A DNA stretch of 37,712 nt from Oscillospiraceae bacterium (lineage in GTDB: Bacteria; Bacillota; Clostridia; Oscillospirales; CAG-272): NCBI GenBank assembly GCA_015064285.1, contig SVSN01000023.1:1-37712 (forward strand), given 5' to 3'. The notes under the pieces were generated by a model. It searched no databases. It had not been told where the DNA came from and saw only the letters and a list, made by a program, of their open reading frames with translations. The translations under genes were made by a program, and so were the position numbers. Below are positions 24,335-31,407 of the stretch, in pieces; the first letter of the stretch is position 1; the number at the start of each line of letters is the position of its first letter.

Positions 24335-27139
24335 TTACTTTTCCCCCAGCGGTGCAAAGGTGATCCGTCCGCTTGCGGGGTCAGCTTCCACCAGACGAGC
24401 TTGCATTTTGGTGCCCAGCGTGTACAGGGTACCGCCGGAGCGCAGGGTACAGAAGGCTTCGTTGACCACTGCGTCCTCAAACAGAGGCGCCGGAATCAGA
24501 CCTTCCACCAGGTTGTCACACTGGACGAACAGACCGAATTTCATGACGGAAACCACTGTTACATCGAATACCTGTCCGATCTTGTCCGACATATACAGGG
24601 CCATGTACAGATCTTCGATCTTCCATTCGGCCTGCTGGGCATTGATTTCCGTATCGGTGGAGGAAACGCCCCGTTCCGGTGCAGCCATGGCCAGCATCTG
24701 GGGCAGAGCTTCCGGCGGCAGTACGGTACCGGTGGTCAGCCGTCCGTTCGGTGCATAGGGCAGAACTGCTGTCAGTACCGTGTGGACAAACAGGTCAGGA
24801 TACCGGCGGATGGGGGAGGTGAAGTGACAGTAGGTCTCCGCACCCAGTCCGAAATGGGGTTTCGGTTCCGCTACGTATTTTGCCTTCATCATGGAACGGA
24901 GCAGCACGGAGGAAACGATATCGCCGATTTCCTTCTTATTCGCTTCTGCCAGAATGCCCATCAGCTTGTCGGAAAGGCCGTGCATCAGCTCGTCCCCCGA
25001 GGATTCCGCAGTCAGACCGAAGGTGGGCAGCCCCAGATTGTGGGCATATACCGCAAAGGCGCGCAGCTTGTCTCTGTCCGGTTCCTCGTGAATCCGGTAC
25101 AGGCAGGGCAGTCCGTGGGCACGGAGGGTTTCCGCCACGCCCATATTGGCCTGCAGCATGAACTGCTCGATCATCTTCTCAGCGTCCCCCCGTTCTCTGC
25201 GGACGATTTCTACCGGGAAACCTTCTTCGTTCAGCAGAATTTTGGCTTCCGCATCTTCCAGTTCCATCACACCCCGGCCTGCCGCCTGATCCCGCAGAAT
25301 CCGGTACAGTACGTGCATGTCTTTCAGCATGGGCAGGGCGGCGGCATATTTATCCCGGAACGGGCTGGCTTCTCCGGCGTCAAACAGGTCGTTGACCTCG
25401 CTGTACACCCCGCGAACCGTGCTGCGCAGAATGGATTTGTACACGGCAGCGTGCTTCCGGTGTCCGTCCGGCGTCAGGGTAATCTCGCAGGAGAGGGCAT
25501 ATTTGTCCGTCCCCGCATTCAGGGAACAGGCACCGTTGGACAGGGATTTGGGCAGCATGGGCACTACCTTGTCCACAAAATATACGCTGGTGCCTCTGGC
25601 TCTGGCTTCCTTTTCCACACAGGATTCATAGGGCACATAGTGGGACACATCCGCAATGTGCACCCCCAGCAGCCAGTCGCCTTCCGGGGTTTTCTCAAGG
25701 GAGATGGCGTCGTCCAGGTCTTTGGCGTCCGCACCGTCGATGGTGAAAATCACCTTGTCCCGCAGATCTACCCGACCGGCGGGGGAAAGAGGCTGTGCGG
25801 CGCTGTTTTCGGCAGCCTGCAGAACATAGGGCGGAAATTCCGTACGGATGCCGCTTGTGTGAAGAATGGCAGCGTAGTTGGCTTCTCTGCCGGCGGAGGG
25901 GCCGAACAGGGTGGTGATCCGGCCTTTGGTGTCAAAGAAGGGCACTTCGTCATATTTGCCCCGCTTCCGCCGCTGGATGGTGATGGAGCGGGAACGGGTG
26001 AAATACGGTTCGCCGTCCGGGATGATTTCCACTTTGTCCCCGTCCTTCGCACCGATCATTTCGCAGTCTTCCGGGGGGACATACACCAGTACCCGCAGTT
26101 TTTCGTTGTCCGGCTTTACGGCGGCCCAGTCTTCGGCAACGGTAAGCCGGCCGGTGATGGCTTCCGCTGTGTGTTCCAGTACCGTTGTCACTTCGCCTTC
26201 GGCACTGTGTCCGCTGCCGGGCCGGCGGAATACCCTGACCTGTACCAGATCCCCGCTCATGGCACCCATGGTGGCACGGGGCGCGATGAAGATGTCCTCA
26301 CCCAGGTTCTTGTCCGGTTCTGTGGGCATGGCAAAACCGAAGCCTCTGCCGCTGTAGCTGAACCGGCATTCCAGCACCATATCGGTTCCGGTATCCTTGC
26401 CGCTTCTGTGATCCCTGGGCTGAGGGCGGGCGGTTCTGCGGCTGTTTTTTTCGTGACGGCTGCGATTGTTGTTTCTCTGTCTCATTTCTTCATTTTGTTC
26501 TTTCCGTTCTGCCGGTTCTTTCGGCACTGCGGCCTGCGCAGCGGGTTCATCTTTGGTTGCCTTTGCGGACTGAACGCTGTTTTTAGTCTTTTTGGACACG
26601 GCAGAACGGGATTCGCTTTTGCTGTTATTGGCTTTACGGCTCTTTTGTGCACCGCTTTTTTTCTCCGGAGGCAGTACGGCTTCTGCTTCCGTTTTTACGG
26701 TTTCTGCAGAAGGTTTTTTATTTACAGGAACGGATTTGTCTGTTTTCTTCCTTTTATTGTTATTCTCTTTGACAGGTTTGTTCTGCGGTACTGCTTCTGC
26801 CGGTGTTTCTGTTTTTGCGGGAGAGGCCGGCTCGGCTGCTTTCTTCTTTTTATGATTCTGTTTATCGTTCCGCCGGGCAGACTTATGCTGCGGTACGGCT
26901 TCTGCGGCTGTTTCCGCTTCGGCAGGTGCGGTTTGCTTCCTTATATTGGCCTGACCGGGTCTGCCTTCCACGATGATAGCGTCTTTGCCTGATGTTCTGC
27001 GCTTTTCCGGTTTGCCGGCGTCTGCTTCCGGGGCGGGGAAGGCAAAACCGCCGCCGGTGAACTGTACTTTTCTGGTGCGGATCCGGGAGAATTCCTCCTC
27101 CTGCCGCTCGCGTTTATCTGTTTTCTTTCTGTTTGCCAA
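24335..27139 (-). CDS. rnr: Ribonuclease R with long basic N-terminal extension, TTG start
   Basis: 934 aa, longer than usual (about 700-820). Residues about 1-245 are a low-complexity Lys/Ala/Glu/Pro region with repeated A-E-A-V-P-Q-x-K units. Then come cold-shock-like RNA-binding domains (G-R-G-F-G-F-A-M-P), the RNB catalytic domain (I-D-G-A-D-A-K-D-L-D-D-A-I with the Mg-binding Asp cluster; H-F-T-S-P-I-R-R-Y-P-D-L) and a C-terminal S1 domain. It degrades structured RNA 3' to 5' and works with SmpB-tmRNA in other bacteria. The basic tail, normally C-terminal, seems replaced by the N-terminal one. The start codon is TTG, six bases after AAGGAA. Lies downstream of secG, a common pairing in Firmicutes. 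Confidence 0.92.
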   Translation of the reverse strand: MANRKKTDKRERQEEEFSRIRTRKVQFTGGGFAFPAPEADAGKPEKRRTSGKDAIIVEGRPGQANIRKQTAPAEAETAAEAVPQHKSARRNDKQNHKKKKAAEPASPAKTETPAEAVPQNKPVKENNNKRKKTDKSVPVNKKPSAETVKTEAEAVLPPEKKSGAQKSRKANNSKSESRSAVSKKTKNSVQSAKATKDEPAAQAAVPKEPAERKEQNEEMRQRNNNRSRHEKNSRRTARPQPRDHRSGKDTGTDMVLECRFSYSGRGFGFAMPTEPDKNLGEDIFIAPRATMGAMSGDLVQVRVFRRPGSGHSAEGEVTTVLEHTAEAITGRLTVAEDWAAVKPDNEKLRVLVYVPPEDCEMIGAKDGDKVEIIPDGEPYFTRSRSITIQRRKRGKYDEVPFFDTKGRITTLFGPSAGREANYAAILHTSGIRTEFPPYVLQAAENSAAQPLSPAGRVDLRDKVIFTIDGADAKDLDDAISLEKTPEGDWLLGVHIADVSHYVPYESCVEKEARARGTSVYFVDKVVPMLPKSLSNGACSLNAGTDKYALSCEITLTPDGHRKHAAVYKSILRSTVRGVYSEVNDLFDAGEASPFRDKYAAALPMLKDMHVLYRILRDQAAGRGVMELEDAEAKILLNEEGFPVEIVRRERGDAEKMIEQFMLQANMGVAETLRAHGLPCLYRIHEEPDRDKLRAFAVYAHNLGLPTFGLTAESSGDELMHGLSDKLMGILAEANKKEIGDIVSSVLLRSMMKAKYVAEPKPHFGLGAETYCHFTSPIRRYPDLFVHTVLTAVLPYAPNGRLTTGTVLPPEALPQMLAMAAPERGVSSTDTEINAQQAEWKIEDLYMALYMSDKIGQVFDVTVVSVMKFGLFVQCDNLVEGLIPAPLFEDAVVNEAFCTLRSGGTLYTLGTKMQARLVEADPASGRITFAPLGEK

Positions 27140-27217
27140 ATGCGATTCCTTTTCCGACAGAATGTCTGTCTGTATTCATATGTGATTATTCCGTTTTTAT
27201 ACATGGGATATGACCAC

Positions 27218-27244
27218 AAAAAAACGGAACCCGTAAGAGTCCCG
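27218..27244 (-). terminator. Terminator between secG and rnr
   Basis: Minus-strand eight-base-pair stem (27225-27232 with 27237-27244, G-U pairs) and a run of seven T. Read-through would be needed for rnr unless it has its own promoter. Confidence 0.6.
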
Positions 27245-27267
27245 CTTTTGTTTTGTGTTCTCCGGAC

Positions 27268-27648
27268 TTATTCAGCGGCTGCTTCTTCTTCCACAGCAGC
27301 TTCGCCTTCAGCAGCGATTTCACCTTCTGCTTCATGGTCGTGGTCGTGGTCGTGGTCAACTGTTTCAGCAGCGTTGCCCATGTTGGCGCTGCCCATCAGA
27401 TCGCTGAAGTCGGTGGTGTCCTGAATCAGGTAGGAAACCAGAACCAGTACACAGAATACGATAGCAACGATGGTGGTCAGCTTGGAGAGCTTCTTGTCCA
27501 GGGTAGAACCCTTGGTCTTACCGAAGAAAGTTTCGGCGCCGCCGGCGATGGTACCGGACAGATTGTGGGACTTGCCGTGCTGCATCAGAACAGCTACGAT
27601 CAGAAACAGTGCGGCGATAATGAGAATGATACCGATTGCGATTTGCAT
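27268..27648 (-). CDS. secG: Preprotein translocase subunit SecG with His/Asp- and Glu/Ala-rich tail
   Basis: 126 aa, longer than the usual 70-85. Residues 1-75 are classical SecG: first helix I-A-I-G-I-I-L-I-I-A-A-L-F-L-I-V-A-V-L, the loop Q-H-G-K-S-H-N-L-S-G-T-I-A-G-G-A-E-T-F-F-G with the family's G-G motif, then the second helix. Residues about 95-126 form an acidic tail with H-D-H-D-H-D-H-E. Part of the SecYEG protein export channel. GGAGG precedes the ATG at 27648. Confidence 0.9.
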   Translation of the reverse strand: MQIAIGIILIIAALFLIVAVLMQHGKSHNLSGTIAGGAETFFGKTKGSTLDKKLSKLTTIVAIVFCVLVLVSYLIQDTTDFSDLMGSANMGNAAETVDHDHDHDHEAEGEIAAEGEAAVEEEAAAE

Positions 27649-27754
27649 AAGATCCTCCGTGATCCGCCGGCAGCCGGTCTCGCAGCTCCGGGGAATTTGT
27701 TTTTTGGGATACAAAGGGCATAGATATACCCTGTAAAAACCACTTAGCCTATCT

Positions 27755-27783
27755 ATTGTATCACAACTTTCCGTTAAATGCAA
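27755..27783 (-). promoter_or_regulatory. Promoter of secG
   Basis: Minus-strand TTGCAT (27778-27783), 17 bases, TACAAT (27755-27760). Confidence 0.65.
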
Positions 27784-27932
27784 TAGTTAAACGAAAAAAT
27801 GTTGGCGGTAAAATGGAAATTGATGAATTCGGGACGGACATTTATTGAAAAACAGGTCCGGAATTGTTGGATTTGAGGAGAATCTGGTTTAAATACATAA
27901 ATTTCGATATTTATTATTAGCGGAAATGCACA

Positions 27933-27961
27933 TTGACGAAATTTCGCCGAAATGCTATAAT
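27933..27961 (+). promoter_or_regulatory. Promoter of CBM9-like gene 1
   Basis: TTGACG (27933-27938), 17 bases, TATAAT (27956-27961). Confidence 0.7.
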
Positions 27962-28013
27962 AACCACATATAAGCCATGCTTGTATAATAAAATTTCAAA
28001 AGGAGAGTTTATC

Positions 28014-28769
28014 ATGAAGAAACTCGCTTCTCTTCTGCTGGCAGGTCTTCTGGCCGTTGCCATGATCGCTCCCGCATCCGCTGCAGGCGCGAACGAAATC
28101 CTGAAGGGTACTCCTACTCTGGATGGTCAGCTGGATGACATCTACGCTCAGTCCGCTGTATACACCATCGAAGCTGACTCCGTAAATTACGCATGGGGCG
28201 GCGCTGAAATCCAGGATTTCTCCAATGCTGTTTCCTACTTCCTGTGGGACGACAACTATCTGTACATCTGCACCACCAACGTTGACGACACTCCCGTTGC
28301 TCTGACCGGCGAAAAGACCTGGATGAACGACGCTGCTGAAATGTGGTTCATCGACGAAGGTCTGCGCCACAAGATCCACGCTGCTGCTGACGGTAACTTC
28401 TTCCTGGGTACCGACGGCGACGGCCAGACCGCTTACGATTTCGCTGGTGCCAAGTCCGTTGCCAACTACACTGACGACGGCTGGTGCATCGAAGTTGCTC
28501 TGCCCATGAACGACCTGGGCGCAGGCAAGGAATTCTCCTTCACTCTGCAGGTTAACAACTGTCTGGACGATGGTGCCGCTGCCGGTTCCGCTTCCGGTTC
28601 TCAGGCTGGTGACTACGCTATGAAGTGCGTTGCAGAAGAAGTTGTTCTGCCCGTAGTTGAAGAAGTTGTTGAAGAAGCTACTGCTCCTCAGACCTTCGAC
28701 GCTGGTGTGATCGCTGCTGTTGCCGCTATCGTATCCGCTGCCGGTTACGCTATCTCCAAGAAGAGATAA
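28014..28769 (+). CDS. Secreted CBM9-like surface protein 1 with C-terminal APQTFD-type anchor
   Basis: 251 aa. Signal peptide with A-S-A-A cleavage site near residue 24, then a domain with the CBM9/DOMON-like pattern: G-T-P-T-L-D-G-Q-L-D-D-I-Y, S-Y-F-L-W-D-D-N-Y-L-Y-I-C, and late strand D-G-W-C-I-E-V-A-L-P-M-N-D-L. An acidic Val/Glu linker leads to the motif A-P-Q-T-F-D, a hydrophobic Ala/Val/Ile helix and the basic end K-K-R. Likely exported and held at the surface, perhaps binding glycans. AAAGGAG upstream of the ATG; own promoter and terminator. Codon choice is strongly biased (GCT, GAA, AAC, GAC), unlike neighbouring genes. Confidence 0.75.
   Translation: MKKLASLLLAGLLAVAMIAPASAAGANEILKGTPTLDGQLDDIYAQSAVYTIEADSVNYAWGGAEIQDFSNAVSYFLWDDNYLYICTTNVDDTPVALTGEKTWMNDAAEMWFIDEGLRHKIHAAADGNFFLGTDGDGQTAYDFAGAKSVANYTDDGWCIEVALPMNDLGAGKEFSFTLQVNNCLDDGAAAGSASGSQAGDYAMKCVAEEVVLPVVEEVVEEATAPQTFDAGVIAAVAAIVSAAGYAISKKR
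28686..28769 (+). repeat. Conserved 84-bp C-terminal anchor cassette, copy 1
   Basis: Encodes P-Q-T-F-D, the hydrophobic helix, K-K-R and TAA. The four copies (28686, 29788, 31012, 32191) vary at only three positions, all third codon bases, although the rest of the genes diverge far more. Confidence 0.9.
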
Positions 28770-28789
28770 GTTTCGTTAACGGAAATTTC

Positions 28790-28823
28790 AAAGGCTCTCT
28801 GTATGCACAGGGAGCCTTTTTCC
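28790..28823 (+). terminator. Terminator of CBM9-like gene 1
   Basis: Thirteen-base-pair stem (28790-28802 with 28807-28819, one G-U), loop ATGC, then five T. Confidence 0.8.
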
Positions 28824-28887
28824 ATGCTTCGAAAAATGCTGAACAAGAAAATTCAATTATTAAATCATATAAAATTTGCAGAATAGC

Positions 28888-28916
28888 TTGACAAAAACGG
28901 GAAATGGTGTTAAAAT
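28888..28916 (+). promoter_or_regulatory. Promoter of CBM9-like gene 2
   Basis: TTGACA (28888-28893), 17 bases, TAAAAT (28911-28916). Confidence 0.7.
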
Positions 28917-28926
28917 ATGAACGCAT

Positions 28927-28960
28927 CGTAAAGCATAAGAGGTATATCTGTGACTTTACG
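28927..28960 (+). other. 5' leader hairpin of CBM9-like gene 2
   Basis: CGTAAAG (28927-28933) pairs with CTTTACG (28954-28960) across a 20-base loop close to the predicted transcript start; it could stabilise the mRNA. Confidence 0.4.
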
Positions 28961-28992
28961 GTAGGAAAATTTTATAAGAAGAGGTATAGAAA

Positions 28993-29871
28993 ATGAAAAA
29001 GGTTCTCTCTCTGATTCTGGCTTCTATGCTCGTAGCTACTCTGGCAGTGTCCGCAGCAGCAGTTGAAACTCTGTCTGACGACGTTGCTCGTAACTTTGGC
29101 TTCGGCGTAAAGAAGGCCAACACCGCATGGGCTCCTGACGGCGTTAAGTCCGAAGGCGAATACTATGACATCGACTACCTGCCTGAATGGTGCGTAGGCG
29201 TTTGCCACGACGCTTCCCTGTCTGACGAAGCTCAGAACCTGGATGTAGACGTTGCTGTATCCTGGGACGACACCTACCTGTACACCTGGCTGTCCTACAC
29301 CGAAGGCACCGGTCATCACTTCGATGCTACCGAACACTCCGGCTTCTGGGACGGTGAAATCGTTCAGCTGGGCGCTGCTGAAATCGACGTTGCTGTTGAA
29401 GACGCTGCTGACCGTCTGGAAACCGGTTACGGTATGTACACCGCTGACGGCTCCAAGGCTACCATGAACTGGGCTGACGGTAAGGGTACCGGCCACTGCG
29501 CTAACAACTCTGGCGTTGACGATTTCGAATGCTTCGTTGATGGCAACACCATCACCTACGAAATCAGAACTCCTTTCAACGCATTCACTTCCAAGTCCGT
29601 TGAAGAAGGCCTGCAGTTCAAGCTGTGCTACGTTATCTGCTATGATGGCGGCGCTGGCGAATACCTGATGTGGTCCCTGGGCGACGGTGTTACCGGTGGT
29701 GCAAAGGACGCTTCCCTGCACGCTAACGTAACTCTGGAAGCTGCTCCCGTTGTAGAAGTTGTTGAAGACGTTGTTGTTGAAGACGCTCCTCAGACCTTCG
29801 ACGCTGGTGTGATCGCTGCTGTTGCTGCTATCGTATCCGCTGCTGGTTACGCTATCTCCAAGAAGAGATAA
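28993..29871 (+). CDS. Secreted CBM9-like surface protein 2 with C-terminal APQTFD-type anchor
   Basis: 292 aa, the longest of the array. Signal peptide ends near A-V-S-A-A-A. The body has W-A-P-D-G-V-K-S-E-G-E-Y-Y-D-I, V-S-W-D-D-T-Y-L-Y-T-W-L-S-Y, W-D-G-E-I-V-Q-L-G, Y-E-I-R-T-P-F-N-A-F and a final strand A-N-V-T-L-E. This order matches proteins 3 and 4, so it is the same fold with moderate identity. It carries extra Cys residues (C-V-G-V-C-H, C-A-N-N, E-C-F, L-C-Y-V-I-C). Val/Glu linker, then D-A-P-Q-T-F-D, helix and K-K-R. Own promoter, leader hairpin and terminator; same strong codon bias. Confidence 0.75.
   Translation: MKKVLSLILASMLVATLAVSAAAVETLSDDVARNFGFGVKKANTAWAPDGVKSEGEYYDIDYLPEWCVGVCHDASLSDEAQNLDVDVAVSWDDTYLYTWLSYTEGTGHHFDATEHSGFWDGEIVQLGAAEIDVAVEDAADRLETGYGMYTADGSKATMNWADGKGTGHCANNSGVDDFECFVDGNTITYEIRTPFNAFTSKSVEEGLQFKLCYVICYDGGAGEYLMWSLGDGVTGGAKDASLHANVTLEAAPVVEVVEDVVVEDAPQTFDAGVIAAVAAIVSAAGYAISKKR
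29788..29871 (+). repeat. Conserved 84-bp C-terminal anchor cassette, copy 2
   Basis: Identical to copy 4 (32191-32274) and differing from copies 1 and 3 at two positions each. The first bases after the stop (GTT) are also shared by all four. Confidence 0.9.
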
Positions 29872-29892
29872 GTTATAAAACATAATCGTTTT

Positions 29893-29925
29893 AGATCCCT
29901 TTCCATCCGGAAGGGGATCTTTTTT
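29893..29925 (+). terminator. Terminator of CBM9-like gene 2
   Basis: Twelve-base-pair stem (29893-29904 with 29909-29920, one G-U), loop ATCC, then a T run. Confidence 0.8.
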
Positions 29926-30118
29926 GCTCATTTATTTATTAGCGATTAAATAATTTTTTGTAAGCTATTAAATAATTTCCGGCAGGTTACTGCAAACTAT
30001 TAATTAAATATATTGCTATATAGAATTATATAAAACAGTTTAATAAAAATAAATAAAGAAATGAATTAAGAAACAGGTATTAATTATTGTATGAATGAAC
30101 AAAAAGCCTGTGGATACC

Positions 30119-30147
30119 TTGACAGTACAAATAGTGCATGATAGAAT
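30119..30147 (+). promoter_or_regulatory. Promoter of CBM9-like gene 3
   Basis: TTGACA (30119-30124), 17 bases, TAGAAT (30142-30147). Confidence 0.65.
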
Positions 30148-30228
30148 AGATTTGTATCGAGGCGTGGGTTTCCCGCAGTGTAGGCTGGGGAAGATTGCCC
30201 GATAAATACAATTAAAGAGGGTATCAAA

Positions 30229-31095
30229 ATGAAGAAGACTCTTTCTCTGATCCTGGCCGGCGTTCTGACCGCTGCCATGGCTCTGTCCGCTTCCGCTGCA
30301 TGGGAAGACTGTGCGAACACCGACGTTAAGTTCGGCGTTAAGGGTATCGCTGCTGATACTACCTGGGCTGCTGACGGCGAATGGGCTGAAGGCGAATACG
30401 CTGAAATCGCTGTAGATGGCAAGTGGATGTCCGCTGCTACCTCCGACGAAGCCAACATTCCTGCTGCAAAGGCTCTGGACTACACTCTGGGTATGTCCTG
30501 GGATGCTGACTACCTGTACGCTTTCATCCAGTTCTACGATGAAAACGGTCACGACTGCCCCTACGGCTCCGACCCCGGCAACATCTGGCAGGCTGGTGCT
30601 ATCCAGGTTTCCGCTGCTGAAGTTGACTCCGTTGCATCTGACAGACTGGAATACGGTATTGCTCTGGCTACCGACACCGGCGCTATGGTCTCCACCGTTT
30701 GGGCTGACTATCTGGGCTCCGGCTACGCTGTTGAAGGCGACTACATCGTTATCAACGACGGTGACACCATGACCTACGAATTCAGAGTTCCCTTCTCCGC
30801 ATTCTCCACCAAGGCTGCTGCTGAAGGCGCTCAGTACGGTATCAACCTGGTTCTGTCCTGGGGTAACGGCACTGACTACATCCACTCTCAGCTGGCTGCT
30901 GGCTGCACCGGTGACCCCGGCAAGGCTGCTGACCGTTTTGCTGACATCACTCTGGAAGAAGCTATCGTAGTTGAAACCGAACCTGAAGTTGTAGAAGACA
31001 CTGCTGCTGCTCCTCAGACCTTCGACGCTGGTGTGATCGCTGCTGTTGCTGCTATCGTATCCGCTGCAGGCTACGCTATCTCCAAGAAGAGATAA
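30229..31095 (+). CDS. Secreted CBM9-like surface protein 3 with C-terminal APQTFD-type anchor
   Basis: 288 aa. Signal peptide to A-L-S-A-S-A-A, then D-V-K-F-G-V-K-G-I-A-A-D, W-A-E-G-E-Y-A-E-I, M-S-W-D-A-D-Y-L-Y-A-F-I-Q-F-Y-D, W-Q-A-G-A-I-Q-V-S-A-A-E, Y-E-F-R-V-P-F-S-A-F, V-L-S-W-G-N-G-T-D-Y and A-D-I-T-L-E-E. This strand order fits a CBM9-like sandwich (L-W-D-x-x-Y-L-Y signature as M-S-W-D-A-D-Y-L-Y). A short Glu/Thr linker precedes A-A-P-Q-T-F-D, helix, K-K-R. It has the same length as protein 4 and is very similar to it throughout. A weak GAGGGT ribosome site precedes the ATG. Confidence 0.75.
   Translation: MKKTLSLILAGVLTAAMALSASAAWEDCANTDVKFGVKGIAADTTWAADGEWAEGEYAEIAVDGKWMSAATSDEANIPAAKALDYTLGMSWDADYLYAFIQFYDENGHDCPYGSDPGNIWQAGAIQVSAAEVDSVASDRLEYGIALATDTGAMVSTVWADYLGSGYAVEGDYIVINDGDTMTYEFRVPFSAFSTKAAAEGAQYGINLVLSWGNGTDYIHSQLAAGCTGDPGKAADRFADITLEEAIVVETEPEVVEDTAAAPQTFDAGVIAAVAAIVSAAGYAISKKR
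31012..31095 (+). repeat. Conserved 84-bp C-terminal anchor cassette, copy 3
   Basis: As for copy 1; differs from copies 2 and 4 at two third-codon positions. Near-identity with copy 4 extends about 120 bp further upstream. Confidence 0.9.
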
Positions 31096-31160
31096 GTTGT
31101 CTCCGAAAAGAACTGCCTGAAAAACGTATGACCTACATAAGTACGATTTCATAACAGGTA

Positions 31161-31194
31161 AAAAGAACTCCGGTTTTCCCGGGGTTCTTTTTTT
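31161..31194 (+). terminator. Terminator of CBM9-like gene 3
   Basis: Stem AAGAACTCCGG/CCGGGGTTCTT (one G-U), followed by seven T. Confidence 0.8.
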
Positions 31195-31292
31195 GGTTGA
31201 CTAATCCTGTAGGTATTTTATGAATCTGTTGTAAAAAATGCTCCTGAAAATAAACAGGGCTAAAAAAATCAATTTATAAAGGCGAAATTATA

Positions 31293-31321
31293 TTGACAAT
31301 TTATGAATTGTGTGATACAAT
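31293..31321 (+). promoter_or_regulatory. Promoter of CBM9-like gene 4
   Basis: TTGACA (31293-31298), 17 bases, TACAAT (31316-31321). Confidence 0.7.
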
Positions 31322-31407
31322 ACAACCGAGCCTTGAGGGTGTTTTTTCGGTATTATCGAAAAACATTTTCAAAGGACAAAAAATATTTTATAGAAGAGGG
31401 AAGAAAA

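Larger units (their letters stand above)
27649..28013. other. Divergent intergenic region secG / CBM9-like array
   Basis: 365 bp without a gene. It holds the secG promoter, a 10-bp inverted repeat with one mismatch (27826-27835 and 27856-27865, AATTCGGGAC/GTCCGGAATT) and the promoter of the first CBM9-like gene. It is AT-rich. Confidence 0.6.
29872..30228. other. AT-rich intergenic region before CBM9-like gene 3
   Basis: 357 bp, no gene. It holds the terminator of gene 2, an AT-rich block with three near-repeats of ATTAAATAA (29940-30010), and the promoter of gene 3, followed by a leader of about 75 bases. Confidence 0.6.
31096..31407. other. Intergenic region before CBM9-like gene 4
   Basis: 312 bp, no gene. 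It holds the terminator of gene 3, the promoter of gene 4 and a leader of about 80 bases with a seven-base-pair stem TTTTTCG/CGAAAAA (31343-31349, 31357-31363). Confidence 0.6.

Noticed and set aside
24401-26992. Plus-strand open frame of 863 codons opposite rnr
   Set aside because: Mirror of the RNase R reading frame; composition is unlike a real protein and no start signals are present.
27340-27362. Tandem GTGGTC-type DNA repeat near the end of secG
   Set aside because: It is simply the coding sequence of the His-Asp stretch in SecG, reported there.
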